A stretch of 64,000 nucleotides of DNA from Planktosalinus sp963977065 (GCA_963977065.1 CAXBNF010000012.1:23208-87207); one strand, 5' to 3'. Shown: positions 8,675-16,618, counted from the first letter of the stretch. Translations and numbers: made by a program. Notes: generated from the letters alone by a model not told the origin.

Positions 8675-9052
8675 TTAACGTGCTTCAAAAATAGTCAGGT
8701 ACAAGTGGGAAGCCATCTTGCGTGCGTTGTGCTTGGCACGGTTGGCGTTTTCACCCTCATATAAAGAATCTATCGTCTCAAACCACAAATTGATCCAATT
8801 CCCAAAATGCTCCATTTGTAATCCATTGTGGTATTTATGGTCGAGTTTGATATGGGCTTTGGTAGGGTTGCCTTTAAACTTCGCTTTAAAAAACAAATTG
8901 CTTTCCCAAAAGTCGGTGAGCTTTTCAAGGTGTTCCTCCCAGTTTGTAATGGTTTCATTAAAAAAAAATCCAATTTCCTTGCTTTCCCTCACTTTTGAAT
9001 AAAATGTAGTAACCAGCAATTTGACATCTTCCCTGTTTTTTATATCATTCAT
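8675..9052 (-). CDS. Group III truncated hemoglobin
   Basis: The 125-residue protein has the truncated-globin pattern of group III (trHbP/Ctb-like): an early TFYSKVR, FFNET, then FWESNLFFKAKFKGNPTKAHIKL, with HIKLDHKYHNGL carrying the proximal histidine region, and FGNWINLW near residue 81. Such globins bind O2 and NO and often accompany microaerobic respiration. Its ATG overlaps the stop of the preceding lipoprotein gene (TAATG), implying translational coupling. The operon starts at the small membrane protein whose promoter has the FNR-like site at 9860-9873. Confidence 0.93.
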   Translation of the reverse strand: MNDIKNREDVKLLVTTFYSKVRESKEIGFFFNETITNWEEHLEKLTDFWESNLFFKAKFKGNPTKAHIKLDHKYHNGLQMEHFGNWINLWFETIDSLYEGENANRAKHNARKMASHLYLTIFEAR

Positions 9053-9498
9053 TATTCAAAGTACTCAAAATAAATGGGGAGGTAAGATTCCAATTTGACA
9101 TAAGCGGCTTCTGCTGTCTCTAAATCTTTGCTCAGTGCTGAAAAATAGGCTCTCATCGGAAATAAAAAATTGTGCAACTGCTCATGGGATTCCCCTTTCA
9201 TAGTGCATTTATCAAAAATAGTTTTAAACTCAAACTCCAACTGGCTCTTAAGCTGGTTGTAATTTTTGTTTTCTGAATCCCTGAAGTTATCTATATGCTC
9301 CTGCATCGCAAGGACTCCCAGATTAGTTTCTGCATTTGCCTTCCACTTTTGCCCGTTGTCGAGGCGCAATTCGTCTTCGCTGTGGTGGCTTTCAGTTTCT
9401 GTGATTTTTTCAGCTGAAGGTTTTTCTTCAGCTTGTTTACACGAATTAGCAAACCCGGTAACGAATAGCAAAAGCATTCCCATTATTATGTATTTCAT
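9052..9498 (-). CDS. Small lipoprotein of the hemoglobin operon
   Basis: The 148-residue product starts with a hydrophobic leader ending in the lipobox FANSC, so the mature protein should be lipid-anchored at cysteine 20. A low-complexity acidic segment (EEKPSAEKITETESHHSED) follows, then a helical domain with WKANAETNLGVLAMQEHI and a conserved-looking KCTMKGESHEQLH. I recognise no named domain. The histidines and single cysteine could bind metal or heme, which is speculation. It is second in the operon, between a small membrane protein and the hemoglobin, and overlaps the latter by one base. Confidence 0.8.
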   Translation of the reverse strand: MKYIIMGMLLLFVTGFANSCKQAEEKPSAEKITETESHHSEDELRLDNGQKWKANAETNLGVLAMQEHIDNFRDSENKNYNQLKSQLEFEFKTIFDKCTMKGESHEQLHNFLFPMRAYFSALSKDLETAEAAYVKLESYLPIYFEYFE

Positions 9499-9520
9499 GA
9501 AGTTATCTTATATTAATTAA

Positions 9521-9805
9521 TTAGATTAAATGGAGTATAATTATCAGTATACTTACAAAAACACTAACCATCAATGAGTTCAGTACCATTTTAGGTTTTA
9601 ACTGGGCTAGTATCGTTGCATTAAACCACATAGCTACAGAAACAACAAGAAACATTTCTAACATTTGCAGTGGCCCCGTTCCTTGCATTAAAATAAGCAT
9701 CGCTGCTATGGAGCCAATACAGCTTGAAGCGATTATTCCAAGAGCTGCATAGGTGTAATACATTTCATTAAATTCAGTCAAAAGAGTTCCGTAGAGGGTT
9801 TTCAT
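9521..9805 (-). CDS. Small three-helix membrane protein, first gene of hemoglobin operon
   Basis: This 94-residue protein has three hydrophobic segments (about residues 18-40, 45-65 and 73-93) and no recognised domain. It is the first gene after the FNR-like operator and -7 box at 9830-9873, and is followed 22 bases later by the lipoprotein gene. Its position suggests that it serves the same low-oxygen or NO response as the hemoglobin. The function is unknown. Confidence 0.75.
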   Translation of the reverse strand: MKTLYGTLLTEFNEMYYTYAALGIIASSCIGSIAAMLILMQGTGPLQMLEMFLVVSVAMWFNATILAQLKPKMVLNSLMVSVFVSILIIILHLI

Positions 9806-9829
9806 TGTGTAAACTATTTAAGGTGTACA

Positions 9830-9837
9830 CAAAGGTA
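9830..9837 (-). promoter_or_regulatory. -7 box of the hemoglobin operon promoter
   Basis: The minus strand reads TACCTTTG, a perfect TAnnTTTG. It lies exactly 22 bases downstream of the palindrome at 9860-9873 and 25 bases before the first ATG of the operon. Confidence 0.7.
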
Positions 9838-9859
9838 TTTTTCAATTGGAAAATTGTTT

Positions 9860-9873
9860 ATGACCTAAATCAT
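9860..9873. promoter_or_regulatory. FNR-like operator ATGAC-CTAA-ATCAT
   Basis: A 14-bp inverted repeat of form ATGAY-N4-RTCAT, between the Crp/Fnr gene and the hemoglobin operon. FNR proteins bind TTGAT-N4-ATCAA, so the half-site spacing is the same. Its centre lies about 40 bases upstream of the expected transcription start. Two more copies with the same spacing to a -7 box lie at 20267-20280 and 59829-59842. Confidence 0.7.
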
Positions 9874-9880
9874 AAGGGTT

Positions 9881-10477
9881 CTATCTGAATAGCTTTCGGT
9901 TTTTTATTTTGAGTTCACCCTTTTTCTCCAGTGATTTTGTAGCCCTGATGACCGTTTCTACACGCAAGCCTGTCAAATCTGCTATTTGTTGGCGCGTGAT
10001 ATTTACCTGAAATGAAAAAGGCTCATATAAATCGTGAACGTGTTTTTTTAAATAATCAATGATTCTCAAGATGCGGTGCTCAGGTTCTTGGGAAGAGAGT
10101 TCAGCCGCCATAATGGCTTTGTAGTACAAACGGCTGGCAAGTGCCTTGGTGATAGAGAGATGTTCATCTGGATGTGCTTTGAGTAATTTCAAGAAATTCT
10201 CTTTTGAAACCCGAAGCACCTCAGCGTCTGATAAAGCTTCAGCGTGAGCAGGATATTTCACATCAGCAAAAAGTGGCGGTTCCCCAAAACTTTGACCCGC
10301 AAAAAAAATACCCTGTATAAACTCTTTACCATCGTCATTGAAATTGTTCATTTTCACCTCACCCCTAAGAATTTGAAAATAACACAAAGCAGGCTGTCCT
10401 TCAGAAAATATTTTTTCACCCTTTAAAAAAGCAAGCTTCTCTGCACCAAATCTAAACAATATATCTTCCGCTATCAT
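9881..10477 (-). CDS. Crp/Fnr family transcriptional regulator
   Basis: The 198-residue protein has an N-terminal cyclic-nucleotide-binding-like beta-roll (about residues 15-110) and a C-terminal winged helix-turn-helix with ITRQQIADLTGLRVETVIRATKSL (about 150-173). The recognition helix keeps the E and R of the FNR pattern VETISR (here VETVIR), which contact the TGA core of the site. It has only one cysteine (residue 32), so it cannot hold an FNR-type [4Fe-4S] cluster. It lies next to the hemoglobin operon and 10 kb from the cco operon, both of which carry FNR-like operators. It is the best candidate to bind them, by inference. Confidence 0.92.
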   Translation of the reverse strand: MIAEDILFRFGAEKLAFLKGEKIFSEGQPALCYFQILRGEVKMNNFNDDGKEFIQGIFFAGQSFGEPPLFADVKYPAHAEALSDAEVLRVSKENFLKLLKAHPDEHLSITKALASRLYYKAIMAAELSSQEPEHRILRIIDYLKKHVHDLYEPFSFQVNITRQQIADLTGLRVETVIRATKSLEKKGELKIKNRKLFR

Positions 10478-10481
10478 TTGC

Positions 10482-10781
10482 TTAACTGTGTTGTTTAAGG
10501 ATTTGCACCAACTCTTGCTTTTGCAAAACGCCTGATTGTCGCCACAATTGCTTTCCGTTTTTAAAGAGAATCATCGTGGGCACGCCCCTCACCTGATACA
10601 CTCCTGCCAAGGGCTGGTTTTTATCTACATCAATTTTTATGATTTTGATGGCATCACCCAGTTCGGCTTTGACCGCATCCAGTATGGGTGCCAGTGTTTT
10701 ACAGGGACCACACCAGGTAGCAAAAAAGTCAACCAATACCGGTTTGTCATCATTGATGATTTCGCTGAATTTTGATTTCAT
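10482..10781 (-). CDS. trxA: Thioredoxin
   Basis: A 99-residue thioredoxin with the active site ATWCGPC near residues 22-28 and the cis-proline motif VRGVPTM near 68. It reduces cytoplasmic disulfides. I place the start at 10781 because it has AGGAAG just upstream, while a 39-residue longer ORF would run into the divergent gene at 10878 and across the -7 box at 10807-10814. It lies four bases upstream of the Crp/Fnr gene on the same strand, so the two may share a transcript. Confidence 0.95.
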   Translation of the reverse strand: MKSKFSEIINDDKPVLVDFFATWCGPCKTLAPILDAVKAELGDAIKIIKIDVDKNQPLAGVYQVRGVPTMILFKNGKQLWRQSGVLQKQELVQILKQHS

Positions 10782-10806
10782 CTTCCTTTTTTTTTGGGAG
10801 TTTATA

Positions 10807-10814
10807 CAAAGATA
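10807..10814 (-). promoter_or_regulatory. -7 box for trxA (and possibly Crp/Fnr)
   Basis: The minus strand reads TATCTTTG, flanked by a 7-bp inverted repeat GGGAGTT...AACTCCC (10796-10822) whose centre is the box itself. It supports the shorter thioredoxin start. Confidence 0.55.
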
Positions 10815-10864
10815 CAACTCCCTTTTTGAATAAAGCAAAAGCCTCTTAAAAGGAGTAAAAAAAC

Positions 10865-10872
10865 TATCTTTG
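10865..10872 (+). promoter_or_regulatory. -7 box directly before the RluA-type gene
   Basis: TATCTTTG ends only five bases before the ATG at 10878, so the expected transcript would start at or within a few bases of the initiation codon (leaderless or nearly so). Confidence 0.5.
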
Positions 10873-10877
10873 CCCCA

Positions 10878-12548
10878 ATGCGCAAAAATCCCTTTCAAAA
10901 ATTTAAAACCGATGTTTCAGGAATAGCGCTTCCTGAAAAATTCACCTTTCCGTTTTACTATACCCCACACACTTTAAGCGAAATTGCTGCCAGCGAATTG
11001 CAAGATTATTTAGAAACTCAAAGCGATTTTGACCACAATTTTGGTATCGACCCCAAAAACAAGGGACTTGTCATCGGAAAAATGTTTGGGGTGCTTGTGT
11101 GCCAAAACCGGGAAAGCACGCTTGGCTATTTATGGGCATTTTCAGGCAAACTGGCAGAATCCAATCACCACCACCTTTTTGTACCCCCCGTGTTTGATAT
11201 GCTCGCGCACAATAGTTTTTTTAAACAAGAGGAAAAAGTACTCAATGCCCTCAACAGGGATATTGAGGGCTTGGAATCTTCAGAGGAATATCATCATGCA
11301 CTTCAAACGCTGGAAAAAATAAGGAGTAGCGCCGAAAAAGACCTGCAGCAACAAAAAAAACGCATCAAAGAAGGCAAACTAGCACGCGATCTAAAGCGAA
11401 AAGAAGCCGAAACCACCTTGCCTTTTGAAGACTACAAAACACTCCAAAAAAACCTAAGCGAAGAAAGCAAGCAGGAAAGCATCCTCCTGAAAAAGATGGC
11501 CAAATACTGGAACCATCAAATAACCGATGCTTTAAAAGTCATTGAAAATTTAAAAGCCGAAATCAATACCCTCAAAGAAACCCGAAAACAAAAATCGGGT
11601 GTGTTACAGCAGCAGCTTTTTGATAATTATTCTTTTTTAAACAGTGTGGGCGAACTCAAAAGCATCGGCGAAATTTTTGATAACAATCCGCCGGCGGGTG
11701 CGGGTGAATGTGCGGCCCCCAAGTTGCTGCATTATGCATTTAAAAACGGGTTAAAACCCATCGCCATGGCCGAATTTTGGTGGGGACAATCACCTAAGTC
11801 TGAAGTGAGAAAACACAAACAGTTTTATCCGGCGTGCAAGAGCAAGTGCGAACCCATTTTGATGAATCATATGCTTAAGGTATTGGACCTTGAAACCAAT
11901 CCGTTTCAGGAAAATCGAGCTGCAGGAAAAACCCTGGAGATCGTATTTGAAGACGACACACTTTTAGTCATTAACAAACCCGCAGAGTTTTTATCAGTTC
12001 CCGGAAAAATCATTCAAGACTCTGTTTACACTCGTATAAAAGAAATGTATCCCGAAGCTACCGGTCCCTTGATTGTACACCGCCTGGATATGTCCACTTC
12101 AGGGCTGTTGGTTTTGGCAAAAACTGAAGCAGCCTATGTATTCCTTCAAAAACAGTTTATCCAACGCAGCGTCAAAAAAAGATATGTGGCTTTGCTGGAT
12201 GGTATTATCAAACAAAAAGAAGATTTGATTGACTTGCCCCTGCGAGTGGAATTAGACGACAGACCGCGTCAACTGGTTTGCTATGAACACGGCAAGCCGG
12301 CGCAAACCCGATTTGAAGTGATCCAAATAAAAAACAAACAGACAAGGGTTTATTTTTATCCCATCACTGGCCGTACCCACCAGCTACGGGTACACGCAGC
12401 TCACAACTCCGGATTGCAAACGCCCATCGTGGGCGACGATTTATATGGTAAAAAAGCAAACCGCTTACTCCTTCATGCCGAGCGGCTTACGTTTGTACAT
12501 CCCGTTTCCAAGGAAGAAATGACGTTTACCATAGCTCCACCGTTTTAA
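10878..12548 (+). CDS. Long RluA-family pseudouridine synthase
   Basis: The C-terminal 200 residues are an RluA-type pseudouridine synthase, with the catalytic aspartate in HRLDMSTSG near residue 397 and the late motif GRTHQLRVH near 499. The first 350 residues are an extension: a globular start, a long charged coiled coil (about 120-235), and a cysteine-bearing segment GAGECAAPKLLHY...YPACKSKCEPIL (about 272-330). That architecture recurs in a long RluA subfamily, probably modifying rRNA or tRNA uridines; the target is unknown. The three cysteines could bind metal, which is my inference. The gene is divergent from trxA and is preceded immediately by a -7 box. Confidence 0.85.
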   Translation: MRKNPFQKFKTDVSGIALPEKFTFPFYYTPHTLSEIAASELQDYLETQSDFDHNFGIDPKNKGLVIGKMFGVLVCQNRESTLGYLWAFSGKLAESNHHHLFVPPVFDMLAHNSFFKQEEKVLNALNRDIEGLESSEEYHHALQTLEKIRSSAEKDLQQQKKRIKEGKLARDLKRKEAETTLPFEDYKTLQKNLSEESKQESILLKKMAKYWNHQITDALKVIENLKAEINTLKETRKQKSGVLQQQLFDNYSFLNSVGELKSIGEIFDNNPPAGAGECAAPKLLHYAFKNGLKPIAMAEFWWGQSPKSEVRKHKQFYPACKSKCEPILMNHMLKVLDLETNPFQENRAAGKTLEIVFEDDTLLVINKPAEFLSVPGKIIQDSVYTRIKEMYPEATGPLIVHRLDMSTSGLLVLAKTEAAYVFLQKQFIQRSVKKRYVALLDGIIKQKEDLIDLPLRVELDDRPRQLVCYEHGKPAQTRFEVIQIKNKQTRVYFYPITGRTHQLRVHAAHNSGLQTPIVGDDLYGKKANRLLLHAERLTFVHPVSKEEMTFTIAPPF

Positions 12549-12576
12549 TAAAAAGGCTTTATTTTCAAAACCCCAT

Positions 12577-13845
12577 TTAAAAACTAAACCGCTCATAAGC
12601 CGCTCTGTCCAGCGCTTCTTGGTGATCAGGGTGGGCGATGGAGATCAGGGCTTGTGCGCGTTGTTTCAGGGTTTTTCCATACAAGTCAACGACGCCATTT
12701 TCTGTGGCGATATAATGTACATGGGCTCGTGTGGTGGTTACACCGGCACCTTCTTTTAGGAAGGGGACAATCTTTGAAACTCCTTTCTTTGTGATAGATG
12801 GCATGGCCAATATGGGTTTTCCGCCTTCAGAAAGGGATGCGCCTCTTATAAAATCCATTTGCCCCCCTACTCCGCTGTATTGCATTTTCCCAATGGTATC
12901 TGCACAAACCTGACCGGTAATATCGATTTCTATGGCGCTGTTAATTGCAGTGACTTTTGGATTTCTGCGAATAATCGCGGTATCATTAGTATAAGAAGCT
13001 TCCTTGAAATGTACAATGGGATTGTCATCCAGAAAGTCATATAGTTTTTGGGAACCAATGGCAAAACAGGTCACTAATTTACCTCTTTTGACCACTTTGT
13101 CTTCTCCGGTAATGATTCCTTTTTCAATTAAAGGAAGAATCCCGTCTGAAAACATTTCTGTGTGAATGCCCAGTCGTTTGTGATTCATTAAATTAGATAA
13201 AACCACATTGGGAATCCCCCCAATCCCCATCTGCAAAGTAGCACCGTCTTCTACCAGTTGTGCCACGTGGTACCCAATTTGCTTTTCCATTTCAGTGGGC
13301 TCTGAAGCGGTAACACTGTGAATGGGCTCATCTACCCATACAGCGGCATTGATATTGTCTTTATGAATAATCCCGTCACCGTGTGTTCTGGGGACTTGTG
13401 GATTGACCTGGGCAATCACAATTTTTGCCATTTGAATGGCAGTAATCGTAACATCAATAGAAGTTCCCAAAGAACAGTACCCATGCTTGTCAGGTGGAGA
13501 CACTTGTATGAGTGCCACATCAAGCGGAAGGATATTTCGTTTAAATAACAGGTGTAGTTCGCTTAAAAATATGGGCGTATAATCCCCGCGACGCGTGTTA
13601 ATAGCTTTCCTCACATTGCCCGCCACAAAGCAACTGTTAGTATTAAAAGCATTGCAATATGGCTCTTGCGCATACAAGGCGTCTCCTTCAGTATGCATCT
13701 GGACAATTTCAACATCGTTCAGGTTTTTATAGTTCTGACACAAAGCGTTGATCAAAAATTTAGGCGTCATCGCGGCACCCTGAAAAAAGATTCTGTTATT
13801 TGATTTTATAAGGGATATGGCTTCTTCAGCAGGGATGTAATTCAT
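12577..13845 (-). CDS. Acetyl-CoA hydrolase/CoA-transferase family protein
   Basis: The 422-residue protein matches the acetyl-CoA hydrolase/4-hydroxybutyrate CoA-transferase family. Visible features are FFQGAAMTPKFLI at the N-terminus, GIGGIPNVVLSNL near residue 208, and GVGGQMDFIRGASLSEGGKPILAMPS near 325. These enzymes move CoA between short acids such as acetate and succinate, or hydrolyse acetyl-CoA. The exact substrates cannot be told from the sequence. It converges with the RluA-type gene and is separated from the cytochrome oxidase assembly genes upstream by 75 AT-rich bases, so it is probably its own unit. Confidence 0.88.
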   Translation of the reverse strand: MNYIPAEEAISLIKSNNRIFFQGAAMTPKFLINALCQNYKNLNDVEIVQMHTEGDALYAQEPYCNAFNTNSCFVAGNVRKAINTRRGDYTPIFLSELHLLFKRNILPLDVALIQVSPPDKHGYCSLGTSIDVTITAIQMAKIVIAQVNPQVPRTHGDGIIHKDNINAAVWVDEPIHSVTASEPTEMEKQIGYHVAQLVEDGATLQMGIGGIPNVVLSNLMNHKRLGIHTEMFSDGILPLIEKGIITGEDKVVKRGKLVTCFAIGSQKLYDFLDDNPIVHFKEASYTNDTAIIRRNPKVTAINSAIEIDITGQVCADTIGKMQYSGVGGQMDFIRGASLSEGGKPILAMPSITKKGVSKIVPFLKEGAGVTTTRAHVHYIATENGVVDLYGKTLKQRAQALISIAHPDHQEALDRAAYERFSF

Positions 13846-13920
13846 TGGTATATTGTTAATTGTTAATTGTTAAAAGTTAATAGTTATTGGTATTTGGTGC
13901 TTTTTTTGGAATTTTTAATT

Positions 13921-14622
13921 TTAGTGACACTCCATCTTAGCATTTACCATTTCAGTAACCGGTGCGGGCGAAAGATAAGGAATACCGAGGCCCATTCCTC
14001 GTAAGATAAAGAAAACTCCGATAATAACTACAAAAACAGGGATGGCTTTTTGAATTTTTTGTCTGTTGACGCCCTTCAAGAATGAGCCTGCATAAATGGC
14101 CACCGTCATCAATGGGATGGTTCCCAATCCAAAAAAAACCATATACAGACTGCTTTGCATCAACGAACCTGCAGCCAGGGCAGCAAACACGGCAATATAA
14201 ACAAGTCCGCATGGTAGAAAGCCATTTAAAAACCCAATGGTCAAAAAGGTGTCGGCTGTTTTTTTCTTTAGTGAAGCACCCAGGTTTTGTTTGATTTTTC
14301 CAATGAATTTATAGAAAAATGCAGATACATTGGTCTTTTGAAATCGCTTATTAGGCAAGACAACCGCAAGAATCATAAGGACTCCCACAGCGATGGACAG
14401 TTGTTGTTGTAGTCCGAATAGTGAAAAACTCTTTCCTAATATTCCAAAGACAAGTCCAATCAACGCATAGGCAAAAAGCCTTCCAGTATGGTAGCTTGTG
14501 ATTTGAAAAAACTTCTTTAAAGGTTTTTTGTGTTCTACCGGCAGCATAAAGGCAATGGGACCACACATACCCACGCAGTGCAGGCTTCCCAAAAGTCCAA
14601 ATATGAGGGCAGAAAGTAACAT
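13921..14622 (-). CDS. SafE/TauE-like membrane protein of the cco operon
   Basis: A 233-residue polytopic membrane protein with about six transmembrane segments. It begins with the signature GLLGSLHCVGMCGPIAFML, whose HC--MCGP motif is shared by the sulfite exporter TauE/SafE-like proteins encoded at the end of cbb3 oxidase operons. The cysteine-histidine motif suggests copper handling during oxidase assembly, an inference from family and position. Its ATG abuts the stop of the FixH-like gene, and it is the last gene of the cco cluster. Confidence 0.87.
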   Translation of the reverse strand: MLLSALIFGLLGSLHCVGMCGPIAFMLPVEHKKPLKKFFQITSYHTGRLFAYALIGLVFGILGKSFSLFGLQQQLSIAVGVLMILAVVLPNKRFQKTNVSAFFYKFIGKIKQNLGASLKKKTADTFLTIGFLNGFLPCGLVYIAVFAALAAGSLMQSSLYMVFFGLGTIPLMTVAIYAGSFLKGVNRQKIQKAIPVFVVIIGVFFILRGMGLGIPYLSPAPVTEMVNAKMECH

Positions 14623-15069
14623 TTAAAAAGTAATTTGGTCTTGGGTGATATAGGTTTTACCATTCATTTCCCAGCGCACGCTCACATCCCACCTTCCGGG
14701 CAGCAGACTTTCTGCCGGGATGAGCATTTTATTTTCTGAAAGTTGAATTGACTTTTCAAAATCAAGTTCTTTTTTGTTGACCCTGTAAAACGTAACCGAC
14801 CCATTTTCCATTTGAGAAGCAATTTCCTCAGGAAAAACAAGCAGAATTCCATCTAAACTTTGTTCAACTCTTAGCTTATTAGTTAGGTTAGCAGCATTAT
14901 TGCGACCGTCGAGTTCAGCTTGAAAGCCAATTTCTTTCTTGTAGTAATCATCAACCACCATTTCATAATCATAATTATTGTCTGTCATCATGGTAATGAC
15001 CATGTAGAGTATAAAACTCATAAAAAGCCCTATTGCGATGACGATTCCTGTTCCCCAGTTTATTTTCAT
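14623..15069 (-). CDS. FixH-family oxidase assembly protein
   Basis: The 148-residue protein has one N-terminal transmembrane helix (about residues 7-27), then an extracytoplasmic domain starting YEMVVDDYYKKEIGFQ, a typical FixH segment. FixH proteins are needed for cbb3 oxidase maturation, probably in copper insertion with CcoI. It lies 43 bases after ccoG and immediately before the SafE-like gene, the usual order in Bacteroidota. Confidence 0.88.
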   Translation of the reverse strand: MKINWGTGIVIAIGLFMSFILYMVITMMTDNNYDYEMVVDDYYKKEIGFQAELDGRNNAANLTNKLRVEQSLDGILLVFPEEIASQMENGSVTFYRVNKKELDFEKSIQLSENKMLIPAESLLPGRWDVSVRWEMNGKTYITQDQITF

Positions 15070-15112
15070 TTTTATAGATATTAGATTTGAGACATTAGAT
15101 ATTAGACATAGT

Positions 15113-16528
15113 TTAATTAAAACTTCTGGGTCCTAAAAAGTTAGTACTAGTTGTTTCTATAAGTACCTCATTACTGTACACTCCTATTTCCACTTTGTTT
15201 TTATGCCCTTCCAGAGCGGCACTGTGAAGCTCTATAAATAAAGTTCCTTCTACCATGTCCTGCGGTGGAACTACCACCTCGTGCTGCGTAACAAAACGTA
15301 TTTCACCGGTATGGGAAAGGAGTTTCAATTCAATATTGTCATATTCCTTGGTTGTTTTATTGATGAGTTTAAAAGTATATACATTACTAATCAAGTTGTC
15401 TTCTTTCAACTCATACAACTGCCCCGGCAAGCGCAAAACAACGGCTTCCACATCACTTCTTAAAAAGAGCATCCCGATTAACAAACCGGTTAAAATGGTC
15501 AATACCGCTATATATCCTTTCATTCTTGCAGTGAGCTTGAAAGGCTTTTTATCAACGATATTTTCTTCACTGGCATAACGAATCAAGCCTTTTGGCAAAT
15601 TAACCGATTCCATTATGCTGTCACATTCATCAATACAGGCGGTACAGTTCACACATTCCAGTTGGGTTCCGTTTCTAATGTCAATGCCTGTAGGGCAAAC
15701 GTGCACGCATTGAAAACAATCAATACAGTCGCCGTGACCCAGAGCTTTGCGATCTTCGTTTTTTCTATATTTCTTTCTCCCTTCTTCCCTTTCGCCACGT
15801 TTATGGTCATAAGCAACCACAATGGATTTAGTATCCAATAAGACCCCTTGTAACCTTCCGTAAGGACAGGCAATAATACACACCTGTTCTCTGAACCACG
15901 CAAATACAAAATAGAACACAGCTGTAAAAATAAGCAAGCCAATGAAGGTGCTTAAGTGATTCAACGGGCCTTCCAAAACATAAAGAATCAAACGATCGCT
16001 GCCAATGAGGTAGGCCAGAAAAACATTTGCGATAATAAAGGAAATAATAAAGAAAATCGCCCATTTTAACAGTCGTTTTCTTATCTTCTCTCCATTCCAA
16101 GGCATTTTTGCAAGGCGTATTTGCTTACCGCGATCGCCTTCAATAGCATATTCAATGCGCCTGAAAACCATTTCCATAAAAATTGTTTGCGGACAAATCC
16201 ATCCACAAAAAATTCTTCCGAAGGCAACTGTAAACAAGGTCAAAAAAACCACCCCAATAATCATTGACAAAACAAACAAATAAAAGTCCTGTGGCCAGAA
16301 TGGAAAACCAAAGATGTTGAACTTTCGTTCCAGCACATTAAATAGCAAGAACTGATTGCCGTCAATTTTTATAAAAGGAGAAGCCATAAAAAACACAAGC
16401 AGGACATAGCTCACATATTTTCGATACCGATACAGTTTACCGCTCGGCTTTTTTGGAAAGACCCACTTTCTTTTACCTTCATCATCGATAGTTCCAATAC
16501 TGTCCCGAAATTTTTCCTGGTTTTCCAT
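15113..16528 (-). CDS. ccoG: Cytochrome c oxidase accessory protein CcoG
   Basis: A 471-residue membrane-bound iron-sulfur protein. After several N-terminal helices and the motif GRIFCGWICPQT (about residue 125) come two ferredoxin-type clusters, CIDCFQCVHVCPTG and CVNCTACIDECD (about 257-300), then a C-terminal helix and an immunoglobulin-like extracytoplasmic domain. CcoG (FixG, RdxA) is required for cbb3 oxidase assembly and can reduce Cu(II). Downstream are fixH and the SafE-like gene. The 90-base gap to ccoP upstream contains a strong hairpin (16561-16580) that may reduce read-through. Confidence 0.95.
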   Translation of the reverse strand: MENQEKFRDSIGTIDDEGKRKWVFPKKPSGKLYRYRKYVSYVLLVFFMASPFIKIDGNQFLLFNVLERKFNIFGFPFWPQDFYLFVLSMIIGVVFLTLFTVAFGRIFCGWICPQTIFMEMVFRRIEYAIEGDRGKQIRLAKMPWNGEKIRKRLLKWAIFFIISFIIANVFLAYLIGSDRLILYVLEGPLNHLSTFIGLLIFTAVFYFVFAWFREQVCIIACPYGRLQGVLLDTKSIVVAYDHKRGEREEGRKKYRKNEDRKALGHGDCIDCFQCVHVCPTGIDIRNGTQLECVNCTACIDECDSIMESVNLPKGLIRYASEENIVDKKPFKLTARMKGYIAVLTILTGLLIGMLFLRSDVEAVVLRLPGQLYELKEDNLISNVYTFKLINKTTKEYDNIELKLLSHTGEIRFVTQHEVVVPPQDMVEGTLFIELHSAALEGHKNKVEIGVYSNEVLIETTSTNFLGPRSFN

Positions 16529-16560
16529 TAATAAGTTTAATTCATTCTATTTGCCACAAA

Positions 16561-16580
16561 CCTGCCTGCCACCAGGCAGG
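16561..16580. repeat. Perfect 8-bp hairpin between ccoP and ccoG
   Basis: CCTGCCTG-CCAC-CAGGCAGG, a perfect hairpin of the same family as 4145-4170. It sits inside the cco cluster, between the structural genes and the assembly genes, where it could attenuate transcription or protect the upstream message. No T-run follows on the minus strand, so it is not a clear terminator. Confidence 0.7.
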
Positions 16581-16618
16581 GGCATATAGACACAAAGGTT
16601 CACAAAAGTTATAAGCAT

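Noticed and set aside
13846..13920. AT-rich TTAATTGTTAA repeats between the CoA-transferase and SafE-like genes as an operator
   Set aside because: They are short, low-complexity and not placed relative to a recognisable -7 box.
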